64,000 nt of DNA, taken from positions 1 to 64,000 of the forward strand of contig NZ_JAUSBN010000040.1 in the NCBI RefSeq assembly GCF_030651995.1, written 5' to 3'. The DNA comes from Reyranella sp. GTDB taxonomy: Bacteria > Pseudomonadota > Alphaproteobacteria > Reyranellales > Reyranellaceae. Of the stretch, positions 49,750 to 58,781 are shown in pieces. The translations under genes were made by a program, and so were the position numbers. The notes beneath the pieces are model-generated. The model was not told the origin of the DNA. It ran no database searches and saw nothing but the letters and a program-made list of their open reading frames with translations. Numbering within the stretch: position 1 is the stretch's first letter; every line of letters starts with the position of its first letter.

Positions 49750-52700
49750 ATGCGCTTCGAGCGTCGGTATACGCAAGTAGGAAAATCGCCATTCGCGGGA
49801 GTGGCCTTTCGTGTTGCCGACTCCGAAATCCGCAATCCGGACGGCTCGATCGTTTTCCGGTTGAAGAACATCGACGTACCGGCCGACTGGTCCCAGGTCG
49901 CTTCCGACGTCCTCGCCCAGAAGTATTTCCGTCGCGCCGGCGTTCCTGCGCGCATGATCCGCGTCGCCGAAGCCGACATGCCCGAATGGCTATGGCGGTC
50001 GATCCCCGACGAGGTCGCTCTGGCCGCAATGCCGGAAGCCGATCGCTTCGGCAGCGAAACCAGCGCACGCCAGGTTTTTCATCGCATGGCCGGCGCGTGG
50101 ACCTATTGGGGCTGGAAGGGCGGCTACTTCGACAGCGAGGAGGACGCCCGCTCTTTCTACGACGAGCAGTGCTTCATGCTCGCGGCGCAGATCTGCGCGC
50201 CGAACTCGCCGCAATGGTTCAATACCGGACTGCACTGGGCGTACGGAATTGACGGCCCCGGACAGGGCCACTGGTTCGTCGATCATCTCGATGGCCGAGC
50301 CTATCCGTCTGCCTCTGCCTATGAGCGGCCGCAGCCACACGCCTGCTTCATCCAGAGCGTCGCCGACGATCTGGTGAACGAAGGCGGCATCATGGATCTG
50401 TGGATCCGCGAGGCCCGTCTCTTCAAGTACGGCTCCGGCACCGGCTCCAACTTCTCGCGCGTGCGCGGCGAGAACGAGCAGCTCTCCGGCGGCGGTGCGT
50501 CATCGGGACTGATGTCGTTCCTCAAGATCGGTGACCGAGCGGCCGGCGCGATCAAATCAGGAGGCACGACGCGTCGCGCAGCGAAGATGGTGACGGTCGA
50601 CATAGACCATCCTGATATCGAGGATTTCATCTCCTGGAAGATGCTCGAGGAGCAGAAGGTGGCCGCCCTGGTCGCCGGCTCCCGCCTCGCCAGCCGCCAT
50701 TTGAACGCCGTCATGCAGGCCTGCCTCGAGGGCGGCGAGGACGAAGCCGCGTTCGATCCGCGGCAGAATCCGACGCTGCGGCGCGAGATCGTTGCGGCCC
50801 GGCAGGCCGAGCTGCCGGAGAACTACATCCAGCGGGTCATCCAGTTCGCGCGTCAGGGGTATCGGCACATCGAATTCCCGGCGTTCGACACGGATTGGGA
50901 ATCGGAGGCCTATGCCTCGGTCTCCGGCCAGAACGCCAACAACTCGGTGCGCGTCAGCGATGCGTTCCTGCGCGCGGTCGAGGAAGACCAGCCGTGGGCG
51001 CTGACCGCGCGTACGACCGGCAAGGTGACCCGCACGATCGGTGCCCGCCTTCTGTGGGATCAGATCGCCGAGGCCGCCTGGCATTCGGCCGATCCCGGCG
51101 TACAGTTCGACACCACGATCAACGACTGGCACACCTGCCCGGCGTCGGGACGCATCAACGCCTCGAATCCGTGCTCGGAGTACATGTTCCTCGACGACAC
51201 GGCGTGCAATCTCGCCTCGTTGAACCTCATGCGGTTCCGGCGCGAGGACGGCTCGATCGATGTCGACGCGCTGGAGCATGCAAGCCGCTTGTGGACCGTG
51301 GTCCTCGAAATCTCAGTGATGATGGCGCAGTACCCGTCGCGCCGCATCGCCGAGCTTTCGTACCGCTACCGCACCTTGGGGCTGGGCTACGCCAATCTCG
51401 GCGCCCTTCTGATGGCGTCGGGCCTGGGCTACGACAGCGCCAGGGGCAGGGCCATCGCCGGCGCCGTCACGGCAATCATGACCGGTACTGCCTACGCCAC
51501 CTCGGCGGAGATGGCGGGCCTGATGGGCGCCTTCCCCGGCTTCGAAGCCAATCGCGAACCCATGCTGCGGGTCATCCGCAACCATCGCCGGACAGCGCAC
51601 GGTGCGCAGGCCCCCTATGAAAGCCTGTCCATCGCGCCGCAGGCTCTCGACGCGGCCAATTGCAGGGACGGCCGGCTCGTTGCCGCCGCCCGCCGGGCCT
51701 GGGACCGCGCGCTGCAACTGGGCGAACAGCATGGCTATCGCAACGCCCAGGTCTCCGTCATCGCCCCCACCGGCACGATCGGGCTGGTGATGGATTGCGA
51801 CACCACCGGCATCGAGCCCGACTTCGCGCTGGTGAAGTTCAAGAAGCTGGCCGGCGGCGGCTACTTCAAGATCATCAACCAGACCGTCCCGCTGGCACTG
51901 CGGACGCTGGGTTACGACGAGGCCGTGATCACGCGCATCGTCGACCATGCCGTGGGCCACGGCTCGCTGGCCGCGGCGCCCGCCATCAACCACGAGAGCC
52001 TGTCGGCGCGCGGCTTCGACGCCGCGACCCTGAAGCGGATCGACCAGGCGATCGTCACCGCCTTCGACATCCGCTTCGCCTTCTCCCGCTACACCTTGGG
52101 CGACGCTTTCTGCCGCGAGGCGCTCGGCCTCGACGACGAAACGCTGTCCGATCCGAAGCTCGACATCCTCTCGCGCCTCGGCTTCTCGCGCAGTGACATC
52201 GCAGCAGCGAACATCCATGCCTGCGGTACGATGAGCGTCGAAGGCGCCCGCGATCTCAGGAGCGAACATCTTTCCGTGTTCGATTGTGCGAATCCCTGTG
52301 GACGAGATGGCACACGCTTCTTGTCTGCGGAGAGTCACATACGCATGATGGCTGCAGCACAACCCTTCGTATCGGGCGCCATCTCCAAAACCATCAACAT
52401 GCCCAACGCAGCGACGGTTGAGGATTGCCGCAAGGCCTATGAGACCTCCTGGAAGCTCGGATTGAAAGCGAACGCCCTCTATCGGGATGGATCCAAACTG
52501 TCGCAGCCGCTTTCCGCGATGGCTTTGGGCGACGACGTCGCCGCCAACGACGATCTCGCTGACCTGTCGCCGGCCGCGCGTGTACCGGTCATCGCCGAAC
52601 GGATCGTGGAGCGCATCGTCGAACGCGAAGTCAGAGCCGGCCGCGAGCGTCTGCCGCAGCGTCGCAAGGGCTACACGCAGAAGGCCGTCGTGGGCGGCCA

Positions 52701-53442
52701 CAAGGTCTATCTGAGGACCGGCGAGTACGAGGATGGCCGTGTCGGCGAGATTTTCGTCGACATGCACAAGGAAGGCGCGGCGTTCCGCAGCCTGATGAAC
52801 AACTTCGCCATCGCGATCTCGATCGGGCTGCAGTACGGCGTGCCGCTTGAGGAATTCGTCGAGGCCTACACCTTCACTCGCTTCGAGCCGTCCGGCCTGG
52901 TGGAGGGCAACGACGCCATCAAGATGTCGACGTCGGTGCTCGACTATATCTTCCGCGAACTCGCGATCTCCTATCTGGGACGCAACGACCTCAGCCACGT
53001 CGAGCAGGCGGACCTCCGCCCCGACGGCGTCGGCCGCGGCGAGGTTCAGGGCGAACTGCCCTCGCACGGTACGAATGCCGCCGAGGCGGCAGCCGCTGCG
53101 GTGAGCCGCATCGCCAGCGTGGGCTACGTGCGCAGCAATCTTTACGTGATGAATGGCAGGACTGCCGGCAATGCCGCGATCGCCGATGAGGCGTTCGCCG
53201 GTGCCGCCCTGCCCAACGGACTGACGGACGGACCAGCCGTCGCTTCGGCGCCCATCGCCAAGGCGGCCGTCGTCAGCGTCGCGCTCGGAGAGGCACCCTC
53301 CTCACCCCTGGGACTGGCCGTCGAGGCCAGGCTCAAGGGCTTCGAGGGGGATGCGTGTCCGGAATGCGGCAACTTCACCATGGTCCGCAACGGGACGTGC
53401 CTCAAATGCACGACCTGCGGCGGGACCACCGGCTGCAGTTGA
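49750..53442 (+). CDS. nrdJ: Cobalamin-dependent (class II) ribonucleotide reductase
   Basis: A 1230-residue enzyme that makes dNTPs using adenosylcobalamin, independent of oxygen. Family parts are [68 protein letters not shown] (Asn-Cys-Glu of the active site), and the barrel segments [21 protein letters not shown]. The C-terminus ends in a four-cysteine zinc-ribbon-like tail ([18 protein letters not shown] then CTTCGG, with a final GCS), which supplies redox cysteines. I start at ATG 49750; an ATG at 49672 is also in frame. No other RNR is in view. Confidence 0.95.
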   Translation: MRFERRYTQVGKSPFAGVAFRVADSEIRNPDGSIVFRLKNIDVPADWSQVASDVLAQKYFRRAGVPARMIRVAEADMPEWLWRSIPDEVALAAMPEADRFGSETSARQVFHRMAGAWTYWGWKGGYFDSEEDARSFYDEQCFMLAAQICAPNSPQWFNTGLHWAYGIDGPGQGHWFVDHLDGRAYPSASAYERPQPHACFIQSVADDLVNEGGIMDLWIREARLFKYGSGTGSNFSRVRGENEQLSGGGASSGLMSFLKIGDRAAGAIKSGGTTRRAAKMVTVDIDHPDIEDFISWKMLEEQKVAALVAGSRLASRHLNAVMQACLEGGEDEAAFDPRQNPTLRREIVAARQAELPENYIQRVIQFARQGYRHIEFPAFDTDWESEAYASVSGQNANNSVRVSDAFLRAVEEDQPWALTARTTGKVTRTIGARLLWDQIAEAAWHSADPGVQFDTTINDWHTCPASGRINASNPCSEYMFLDDTACNLASLNLMRFRREDGSIDVDALEHASRLWTVVLEISVMMAQYPSRRIAELSYRYRTLGLGYANLGALLMASGLGYDSARGRAIAGAVTAIMTGTAYATSAEMAGLMGAFPGFEANREPMLRVIRNHRRTAHGAQAPYESLSIAPQALDAANCRDGRLVAAARRAWDRALQLGEQHGYRNAQVSVIAPTGTIGLVMDCDTTGIEPDFALVKFKKLAGGGYFKIINQTVPLALRTLGYDEAVITRIVDHAVGHGSLAAAPAINHESLSARGFDAATLKRIDQAIVTAFDIRFAFSRYTLGDAFCREALGLDDETLSDPKLDILSRLGFSRSDIAAANIHACGTMSVEGARDLRSEHLSVFDCANPCGRDGTRFLSAESHIRMMAAAQPFVSGAISKTINMPNAATVEDCRKAYETSWKLGLKANALYRDGSKLSQPLSAMALGDDVAANDDLADLSPAARVPVIAERIVERIVEREVRAGRERLPQRRKGYTQKAVVGGHKVYLRTGEYEDGRVGEIFVDMHKEGAAFRSLMNNFAIAISIGLQYGVPLEEFVEAYTFTRFEPSGLVEGNDAIKMSTSVLDYIFRELAISYLGRNDLSHVEQADLRPDGVGRGEVQGELPSHGTNAAEAAAAAVSRIASVGYVRSNLYVMNGRTAGNAAIADEAFAGAALPNGLTDGPAVASAPIAKAAVVSVALGEAPSSPLGLAVEARLKGFEGDACPECGNFTMVRNGTCLKCTTCGGTTGCS

Positions 53443-53520
53443 GCATGCGTGGCGTAGCGTACCGGCGTACCCCCGGGGCCTCGCGGTTGGGGACCCTATA
53501 GCTAACCATAGGAGACAGTT

Positions 53521-53577
53521 ATGGCTGCTAAGAAGAAAGTTGCGAAGAAGAAGGCTGTAAAGAAGAAGAAGCAGTAA
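53521..53577 (+). CDS. Tiny lysine-rich peptide (18 residues), short ORF
   Basis: ATG 53521 to TAA 53575-53577 encodes MAAKKKVAKKKAVKKKKQ. ATAGGAGACAGTT lies directly before the ATG, a strong ribosome binding site. The sequence resembles the K-rich tails of histone H1-like bacterial proteins (AAKKKxAKKK repeats) but is complete at 18 residues, 11 of them lysine. It starts 79 bases after the nrdJ stop and is followed by hairpins and a terminator. It could bind nucleic acid, or act as a regulatory leader peptide. A longer ancestral gene that lost its front is possible, but the ribosome binding site argues for translation. Confidence 0.55.
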   Translation: MAAKKKVAKKKAVKKKKQ

Positions 53578-53592
53578 TTAGGAAAGGGCGGA

Positions 53593-53612
53593 GGTCAAAG
53601 GCGACTTTGACC
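53593..53612 (+). repeat. Hairpin 1, GNRA loop
   Basis: GGTCAAAG (53593-53600), GCGA loop (53601-53604), CTTTGACC (53605-53612): perfect 8-bp stem closed by a GNRA tetraloop. Confidence 0.8.
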
Positions 53613-53630
53613 CCTCTAACAACGCCTTTC

Positions 53631-53673
53631 GGCTTCCGCGTGGGTGCCCTCTCTCAGGGCCCCACCGGAAGCC
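53631..53673 (+). repeat. Hairpin 2, long interrupted stem
   Basis: Outer arms GGCTTCCG (53631-53638) and CGGAAGCC (53666-53673) pair perfectly. Inside them GTGG pairs with CCAC and CCCT with AGGG, with a small internal loop; the loop is CTCTC (53651-53655). Confidence 0.75.
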
Positions 53674-53697
53674 CCCTAAATAGAAGACGAGCCTGAA

Positions 53698-53733
53698 GCC
53701 GTTCCGACGCTTTCGTTTGGGAAGCGGGAAGGC
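53698..53733 (+). repeat. Hairpin 3, stem with bulges
   Basis: GCC, TTCC and CGCTTTC (53698-53714, with single-strand G and GA between) pair with GGAAGCG, GGAA and GGC (53720-53733); loop GTTTG. One G-U pair is needed. Confidence 0.7.
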
Positions 53734-53748
53734 GAAACTAGTCAAAGC

Positions 53749-53779
53749 GTCCGGCGACTTCGGTCTGCCGGACTTTTTT
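53749..53779 (+). terminator. Intrinsic terminator with UUCG loop
   Basis: GTCCGGC (53749-53755) and GCCGGAC (53767-53773) pair perfectly; inside, GAC pairs with GTC around the loop TTCG (53759-53762), with one bulged T. Six T residues follow at 53774-53779. Confidence 0.9.
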
Positions 53780-53788
53780 CTTTCCGGC

Positions 53789-53817
53789 TTGAACCGGGTG
53801 CGGTTTCGCCCTACATG
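53789..53817 (+). promoter_or_regulatory. Candidate promoter of the TetR/RND operon
   Basis: TTGAAC (53789-53794), 17-base spacer, TACATG (53812-53817). A start site 7 bases on would be near ATG 53824, so the mRNA could be leaderless. The operator palindrome would lie just inside the transcribed region. Confidence 0.4.
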
Positions 53818-53823
53818 CCGGAG

Positions 53824-54471
53824 ATGAATACTGACCGGTCAGTCAATAGCGGTGCGGCCACCTCGACCCGCGTACGGCGGCCAGAGGATCGGGCGTCGGA
53901 AATCGCCCGCGCAGCCCTTGAACTCTTCGTCACCCGGGGATTCGCCGCGACCAAGCTCGAGGACGTTGCCAAAGAGGCGTCGGTCAGCAAAGGGCTCCCT
54001 TACCTCTACTTCAAGAACAAGGAAGAGCTGTTCAAGGCGGTGATCTCCGAGGCCATTGCCGGCCCTCTGGCGGCGGCCAATGATGTGATCGACCACTTCG
54101 AGGGCAGCAGCGAGGAACTCCTCTGCGCGCTGGTCGACGGCTTCCGCGCCTTCGAGGAGACGCCGGCCGGTGGCGTGGTGAAGCTGATCCTGGCCGAGGC
54201 CGGCAACTTCCCCGACGTCGCCAAGTTCTACTGCACGCACTTCGACGTGCGAGGCCGCGACCTCTTCATCCGTACCTTGCGCCGCGGCGTAGAGAGCGGC
54301 GAATTCCGGCCCCTCCCCGACCTCGAAACCACCGCCATCATCATCCTGCAGCCGCTTGCCATGTTCTCGGTGTGGAAGCGTTCGCTCGCTCCGTTCGACC
54401 CCGGAAAAGTCGACGGCGACCAATTCTATACCGCCTATCTCGACTTCGTTCTCAAAGGGCTACGGCCATGA
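53824..54471 (+). CDS. TetR/AcrR-family repressor of the RND efflux operon
   Basis: A 215-residue TetR-type regulator (218 if started at ATG 53815). The HTH domain follows a short polar tail: IARAALELFVTRGFAATKLEDVAKEASVSKGLPYLYFKNKEELFKAVI (about residues 30-75). The C-terminal helical domain binds an unknown ligand. Both possible start codons lie at or before a perfect palindrome at 53830-53843, which falls in codons 3-7. No later start is in frame. Its stop overlaps the adaptor start (ATGA). Confidence 0.9.
   Translation: MNTDRSVNSGAATSTRVRRPEDRASEIARAALELFVTRGFAATKLEDVAKEASVSKGLPYLYFKNKEELFKAVISEAIAGPLAAANDVIDHFEGSSEELLCALVDGFRAFEETPAGGVVKLILAEAGNFPDVAKFYCTHFDVRGRDLFIRTLRRGVESGEFRPLPDLETTAIIILQPLAMFSVWKRSLAPFDPGKVDGDQFYTAYLDFVLKGLRP
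53830..53843. promoter_or_regulatory. TetR-type operator inside the start of the repressor gene
   Basis: ACTGACCGGTCAGT is a perfect 14-base palindrome of the kind bound by TetR-family repressors. It lies six bases after ATG 53824, so bound repressor would block initiation or early elongation: direct negative autoregulation. Confidence 0.7.
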
Positions 54472-55601
54472 AGACCAGCACCAAGTTCGTCATCGCCATC
54501 GTCGGCGCCGCTGTCGTTCTGGGAGGCGGCGCATTTGCGTGGAAGAACGGCAAGGGGACAGCGGCGGCCGGCAACGGCCCGGTCGCCACCAAGGCTGCCG
54601 ACCGTCCCCTGGAACTGATCCCGGCAGAGGTCCACACGATCAAGCCGCGCGGCCTGGTCGATGTGGTGCGCTTCACCGGCACCACCCAGCCGATCGACCA
54701 GACCATCGTGAAGGGCCGCGTTTCCGGCCGCCTGGCCGAGGTGCTCGTCCGCGAAGGTGACCGTGTCACCGAAGGCCAGGTGCTCGCGCGCTTCGAAACG
54801 ACCGAGTTGCAGGCCAAGATGAACGAGCGGCAGTCCGCCCTCGAGGCCGCGCGGGCCGACGCGCGCTGGACCGCCCGTGACCGCTCAGACAAGGAGACGC
54901 TGGCGAACCGCAACATCGTCTCGCAGTCGGCCGCCGACCAGGCGCGCGCGACAGCCGAGAATCGTGCCTCCATGGTGGCCGTTGCGGAGGCCCAGCTCGA
55001 TGTCGCGCGCAAGAACCTTGCCGATGCCGAGGTCAAAGCGCCCTTCGACGGCGTCGTGGGCGAGCGCATCGCCAATCAGGGCGAGTCGCTGCCGATCGAC
55101 GGCAAGATCCTCGCCCTTCTCGACACCAGCCACGTCGAGATCGCGGCGCAGATGCCGGCCGCCGACGTCATCCGCATGAAGGTGGGCCAGACAGCCCAGG
55201 TCAATCTCGAAGGCTTCGGCGATCGCGTCTTCAGCGGCAAGATCACGCGTATCAGTCCGACCACGCAGCCGGGCTCGCGCTCGATCCCGGTCTATGTCGA
55301 GATCGTCGACCGCCACGAGGCGCTGCGCGGCGGCCTGTTCGGTACGGGCACCGTCACCGTGGCGGAGAAGGGTCATGCCCTGGCCGTGCCGTCCTCGGCG
55401 ATGCGCAAGGACGACCAGGGCGACTACGTGCTGATCGTCGAGAACGGCATACTCGTGCGCAAGCCGGTGGGCGCCGTCCGCACCTGGTCGCGCGGCGAAC
55501 TGGTCGAGGTTAAGGGTCTGGAATCCGGCATGACCGTGGTCTCCGCCCCCCTGCCCGGCCTGCATGCCGGACAGAAGGTCAAGATCCTCGAGACCCGCTA
55601 G
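54468..55601 (+). CDS. RND efflux periplasmic adaptor (membrane fusion protein)
   Basis: A 377-residue membrane fusion protein. An N-terminal anchor or signal (FVIAIVGAAVVLGGGAFAW) precedes a barrel-sandwich (lipoyl-type) part GRVSGRLAEVLVREGDRVTEGQVLARFET, a coiled coil rich in Ala/Glu (AKMNERQSALEAARADAR), the second half DAEVKAPFDGVVGERIANQGE and beta-barrel/MP domains. It joins the inner-membrane pump to an outer-membrane channel; no TolC-like gene is next to it. The start overlaps the TetR stop and the pump follows after 11 bases. Confidence 0.93.
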   Translation: MKTSTKFVIAIVGAAVVLGGGAFAWKNGKGTAAAGNGPVATKAADRPLELIPAEVHTIKPRGLVDVVRFTGTTQPIDQTIVKGRVSGRLAEVLVREGDRVTEGQVLARFETTELQAKMNERQSALEAARADARWTARDRSDKETLANRNIVSQSAADQARATAENRASMVAVAEAQLDVARKNLADAEVKAPFDGVVGERIANQGESLPIDGKILALLDTSHVEIAAQMPAADVIRMKVGQTAQVNLEGFGDRVFSGKITRISPTTQPGSRSIPVYVEIVDRHEALRGGLFGTGTVTVAEKGHALAVPSSAMRKDDQGDYVLIVENGILVRKPVGAVRTWSRGELVEVKGLESGMTVVSAPLPGLHAGQKVKILETR

Positions 55602-55612
55602 GAGACAAGGCC

Positions 55613-58600
55613 GTGAAGCTCACCCAGATCGCGGTCGACAATCCGGTCTTCGCCACCATGATGATGGTGGCGTTGCTGGTGATGGGCCTGTTCTCCTATC
55701 GCCAGCTCGGCATCGACCAGTTCCCCAACGTCGACTTTCCGATCGTCGTGGTCACGACCGACTATCCGGGCGCGTCGCCGGAGACGGTCGAGAGCGAGAT
55801 CAGCCGCAAGATCGAGGAATCGGTCAACGCCATCGCCGGCCTCAAGACGCTCACCTCGCGCTCCCTCGAGGGCAGGTCGATCGTCATCGCCGAGTTCGAA
55901 CTGTCGGTCCCCTCCGCCGTCGCCATGCAGGACGTCCGCGAGAAGGTCCAGATGGTCCGGGCCTCCTTCCGGCCGGAGATCAAGGAGCCGCTGATCCAGC
56001 GGTTCAATCCCGACGACCAGCCCATCGTCTCGATCGCGGTGCGCTCCGATGTCCGCTCGGTACGCGACCTCACGACCCTCGCCGACCAGATCATCATCAA
56101 GCGCCTGCAGACCGTCCGCGACGTCGGTCGCGCCACCATCGCCGGCGGGCTGAAGCGGCAGATCAACATCGAACTCGATCCTGGCCGCATGCACGCGCTC
56201 CGCGTCGGCGTGAACGACATCATGCGGGCGATCAAGGACGAGAATCAGAACTTTCCCGCCGGCAACGTCCAGCGCGGCAACGACGATCGCGTGATCGAGG
56301 TCACCGGCCGCGTCGTCGATCCGGGCGACTTCGCCGACCTGATCGTGGCCCGCCGCGGCCAGGCGCCCGTCTATCTCCGCCAGGTCGCCACCGTGGTCGA
56401 CGGCCAGCAGGAGCTGGAAAACGTCGCCACCCTGAACGGCGAACGAGCGCTCGCCATCGACGTCGTGAAGACACAGGGCTCCAATACGATCGAGGTGGCC
56501 CGCGGTGTCCGCCGCACCGTTGCCGAGTTGCAGGCCTCCCTGCCCGCCGATGTAAAACTGGAAATCGTGCGAGATAGCTCGCGCGGCATCCAGAATTCGG
56601 TCAACAACGTCCAGCAGACCATGGTCGAGGGTGGCCTGCTCACCATCGCCATCGTCTTCCTGTTCCTGCATTCCTGGCGCAGCACCGTGATCACCGGTCT
56701 CGCGCTGCCAATCTCGGTGTTCGGCGCCTTCATGGTGATGGCCGCGTTCGGCTTCACCCTGAACGTGCTGACCCTGATGGCGCTCAGCCTGGCGGTCGGC
56801 ATCCTGATCGACGATGCGATCGTGGTGCGCGAGAACATCATGCGCCATATCGGCTTCGGCAAGACCCACCGCCAGGCCGCGATCGACGGCACCAACGAGA
56901 TCGGCCTGGCCGTGCTCGCCACCACCTTCTGCATCGTGGCGGTATTCCTGCCCGTCGCCTTCATGGGCGGCATCATCGGCCGCTTCTTCTTCCAGTTCGG
57001 CGTCATGGTGTCGGCCGCCGTCCTCATCTCCCTGTTCGTATCCTTCACGCTCGATCCGATGCTGTCGTCGGTCTGGTACGACCCGCAGGCGCATGGTAAC
57101 GGCCGCTTCGCCCGAATCGTCAACAGCACCCAGGAAAAGGCCAACGGCGTCTATCGAGTCGTGCTCGCCTGGGCGCTGCGCTGGCCCAAGATCACCCTGC
57201 TGATCGCGCTCGCGACCTTCGTGGGCAGCTTCGCGCTGCCGAAGTACATCGGCTTCGAATTCGTCCCCCAGGCGGATCTCGGCGAGCAGGTCGTCAGCAT
57301 CGAGACGCCGGTCGGCTCGTCGCTGGAATACACCGAGGCCAAGATGCGGCAGGTCGATGCCGCGCTGCGCGAGTTTCCCGAGATCGACTACACCTACGGC
57401 ACGGTCAACACCGGCTACGCCAACGGCAAGAATCAGGCGAGCCTCTATCTCAAGCTGAAGCCGCTGAAGGATCGCAAGCGCTCGCCCGAGCAGCTCGCCC
57501 AGCCGATCCGCGAGCGGCTGGCCAGCATCCCGGGTATCCTGGTTTCCATCAACATTCCCGGCGGACCCGGCGGCGGCGTCCAGAAGCAGCTCCAGCTTTC
57601 GCTGCAGGGACCCGACACCAACCTGCTCGACACGATCTCGCAGGACGTGATGAAGCGCGCCGCCGGCATCCGCGGCGTGGTCGATCTCGACCGCAACCTC
57701 AAGGCCGCCAAGCCGATCCTGTCCGTCCGCCTGCGCCGCGACGCGGCTTCGGATCTCGGCCTGGGAACCGCCGCGGTCGCCCAGTCCCTGCGGCCTCTGT
57801 TCGCGGGCGACGAGACCAGCCTGTGGCGGGCGCCCGACGGCGAGAATTACATGGTCATGGTCCGCCTGCCGACCGACGACCGCACCGGCATCGCCGATCT
57901 GCACAGGGTCTGGTTCACCGCGGGCACCGAGCCCAACGGCCTGCCGCGCATGGTCCATATCGCGCAGATCGCCGATGTCGTGACCGACGTCGGCGCCTCG
58001 CAGATCAACCGCCGCGACCTCAACCGCGAGGTCCAGATCACCGCCAACGTCTACGGCCGCTCGGCCGGCGAGGTTTCGAGCGACCTGCAGCAGATCCTGA
58101 CCGAGATCAAGCTGCCGCCCGGTTACCGCTTCGTGTTCGGCGGCTCGACCAAGGACATAGCGGAGAGTGCCGCCTATGCCGGCCAGGCGCTCCTGATGGC
58201 GGTCATCCTGATCTACCTGATCCTGGCCTCCCAGTTCGGCAGCTTCCTGCAGCCGATCGCCATCATGATGTCGTTGCCGATGTCGCTGATCGGCGTGTTC
58301 CTCGGCCTCCTGGTCGCCGGCACGACGCTGAACATCTTCTCGGCGATCGGCTTCATCATGTTGATGGGCCTCGTCACCAAGAACGCCATCCTGCTGGTCG
58401 ACTTCTTCAATCAGTCCCGCGCCCGCGGCACGCCGGTCAACGAGGCCCTGCTCGAGGCCGGCTCGATCCGGCTGCGCCCCATCCTGATGACCACGCTCGC
58501 CATGGTGTTCGGCATGCTGCCGCTGGCGCTCGGCCTCGGCGAAGGCGCCACCCAGCGGGCGCCGATGGCCCACGCCGTGATCGGCGGCCTGATCAGCTCG

Positions 58601-58726
58601 ACGCTGCTCACCCTGGTCGTCGTCCCCGTTGTGCTCGTCTATATCGACCGCCTCAGCCTGTGGGCGACCCGCCGGTTCAGCCGCTCGGCCGACGAGGTGG
58701 CGCGCGACCACAAGCCTGCCGAGTAG
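55613..58726 (+). CDS. RND-family (HAE1/AcrB-type) efflux pump
   Basis: A 1037-residue proton-driven pump with the standard twelve-helix layout and two large periplasmic loops. Proton-relay acids are in ILIDDAIVVRENI (TM4 region) and the relay Lys is in LVTKNAILLVDF (TM10 region). Other parts are FPNVDFPIVVVTTDYPGASPETVE and LPPGYRFVFGGSTKDIAESA. The start is GTG at 55613 after AGGAGACAAGG. With the adaptor and TetR gene it forms a complete regulated operon apart from an outer-membrane channel. Substrates are unknown. Confidence 0.95.
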   Translation: MKLTQIAVDNPVFATMMMVALLVMGLFSYRQLGIDQFPNVDFPIVVVTTDYPGASPETVESEISRKIEESVNAIAGLKTLTSRSLEGRSIVIAEFELSVPSAVAMQDVREKVQMVRASFRPEIKEPLIQRFNPDDQPIVSIAVRSDVRSVRDLTTLADQIIIKRLQTVRDVGRATIAGGLKRQINIELDPGRMHALRVGVNDIMRAIKDENQNFPAGNVQRGNDDRVIEVTGRVVDPGDFADLIVARRGQAPVYLRQVATVVDGQQELENVATLNGERALAIDVVKTQGSNTIEVARGVRRTVAELQASLPADVKLEIVRDSSRGIQNSVNNVQQTMVEGGLLTIAIVFLFLHSWRSTVITGLALPISVFGAFMVMAAFGFTLNVLTLMALSLAVGILIDDAIVVRENIMRHIGFGKTHRQAAIDGTNEIGLAVLATTFCIVAVFLPVAFMGGIIGRFFFQFGVMVSAAVLISLFVSFTLDPMLSSVWYDPQAHGNGRFARIVNSTQEKANGVYRVVLAWALRWPKITLLIALATFVGSFALPKYIGFEFVPQADLGEQVVSIETPVGSSLEYTEAKMRQVDAALREFPEIDYTYGTVNTGYANGKNQASLYLKLKPLKDRKRSPEQLAQPIRERLASIPGILVSINIPGGPGGGVQKQLQLSLQGPDTNLLDTISQDVMKRAAGIRGVVDLDRNLKAAKPILSVRLRRDAASDLGLGTAAVAQSLRPLFAGDETSLWRAPDGENYMVMVRLPTDDRTGIADLHRVWFTAGTEPNGLPRMVHIAQIADVVTDVGASQINRRDLNREVQITANVYGRSAGEVSSDLQQILTEIKLPPGYRFVFGGSTKDIAESAAYAGQALLMAVILIYLILASQFGSFLQPIAIMMSLPMSLIGVFLGLLVAGTTLNIFSAIGFIMLMGLVTKNAILLVDFFNQSRARGTPVNEALLEAGSIRLRPILMTTLAMVFGMLPLALGLGEGATQRAPMAHAVIGGLISSTLLTLVVVPVVLVYIDRLSLWATRRFSRSADEVARDHKPAE

Positions 58727-58781
58727 AATCAGGAGCACCGATTGGCCATCGCGCTGGCACGATTCGCGCTATGCTGGCCTC

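Larger units (their letters stand above)
53578..53780 (+). ncRNA. Candidate structured RNA or structured 3' UTR ending in a terminator
   Basis: After the tiny ORF the plus strand folds into three successive stems (53593-53612, 53631-53673 and 53698-53733), then a terminator (53749-53779). Nearly every base from 53590 to 53780 is in a stem or short linker. It is not SRP, tmRNA or RNase P by their core motifs. No sRNA promoter is evident, so it may be the 3' end of the transcript carrying the small ORF. Confidence 0.4.

Noticed and set aside
53578..53780. SRP RNA, tmRNA or RNase P RNA
   Set aside because: The core signatures (GGAAGCAG region of SRP, tRNA-like ends of tmRNA, conserved RNase P helices) are not present, so only an unknown structured RNA is proposed.
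55598..58738. 1046-codon open frame antisense to the RND pump
   Set aside because: Shadow of the pump gene: mixed His/Asp/Arg/Gly composition and no membrane or domain pattern, whereas the plus strand encodes the complete pump.
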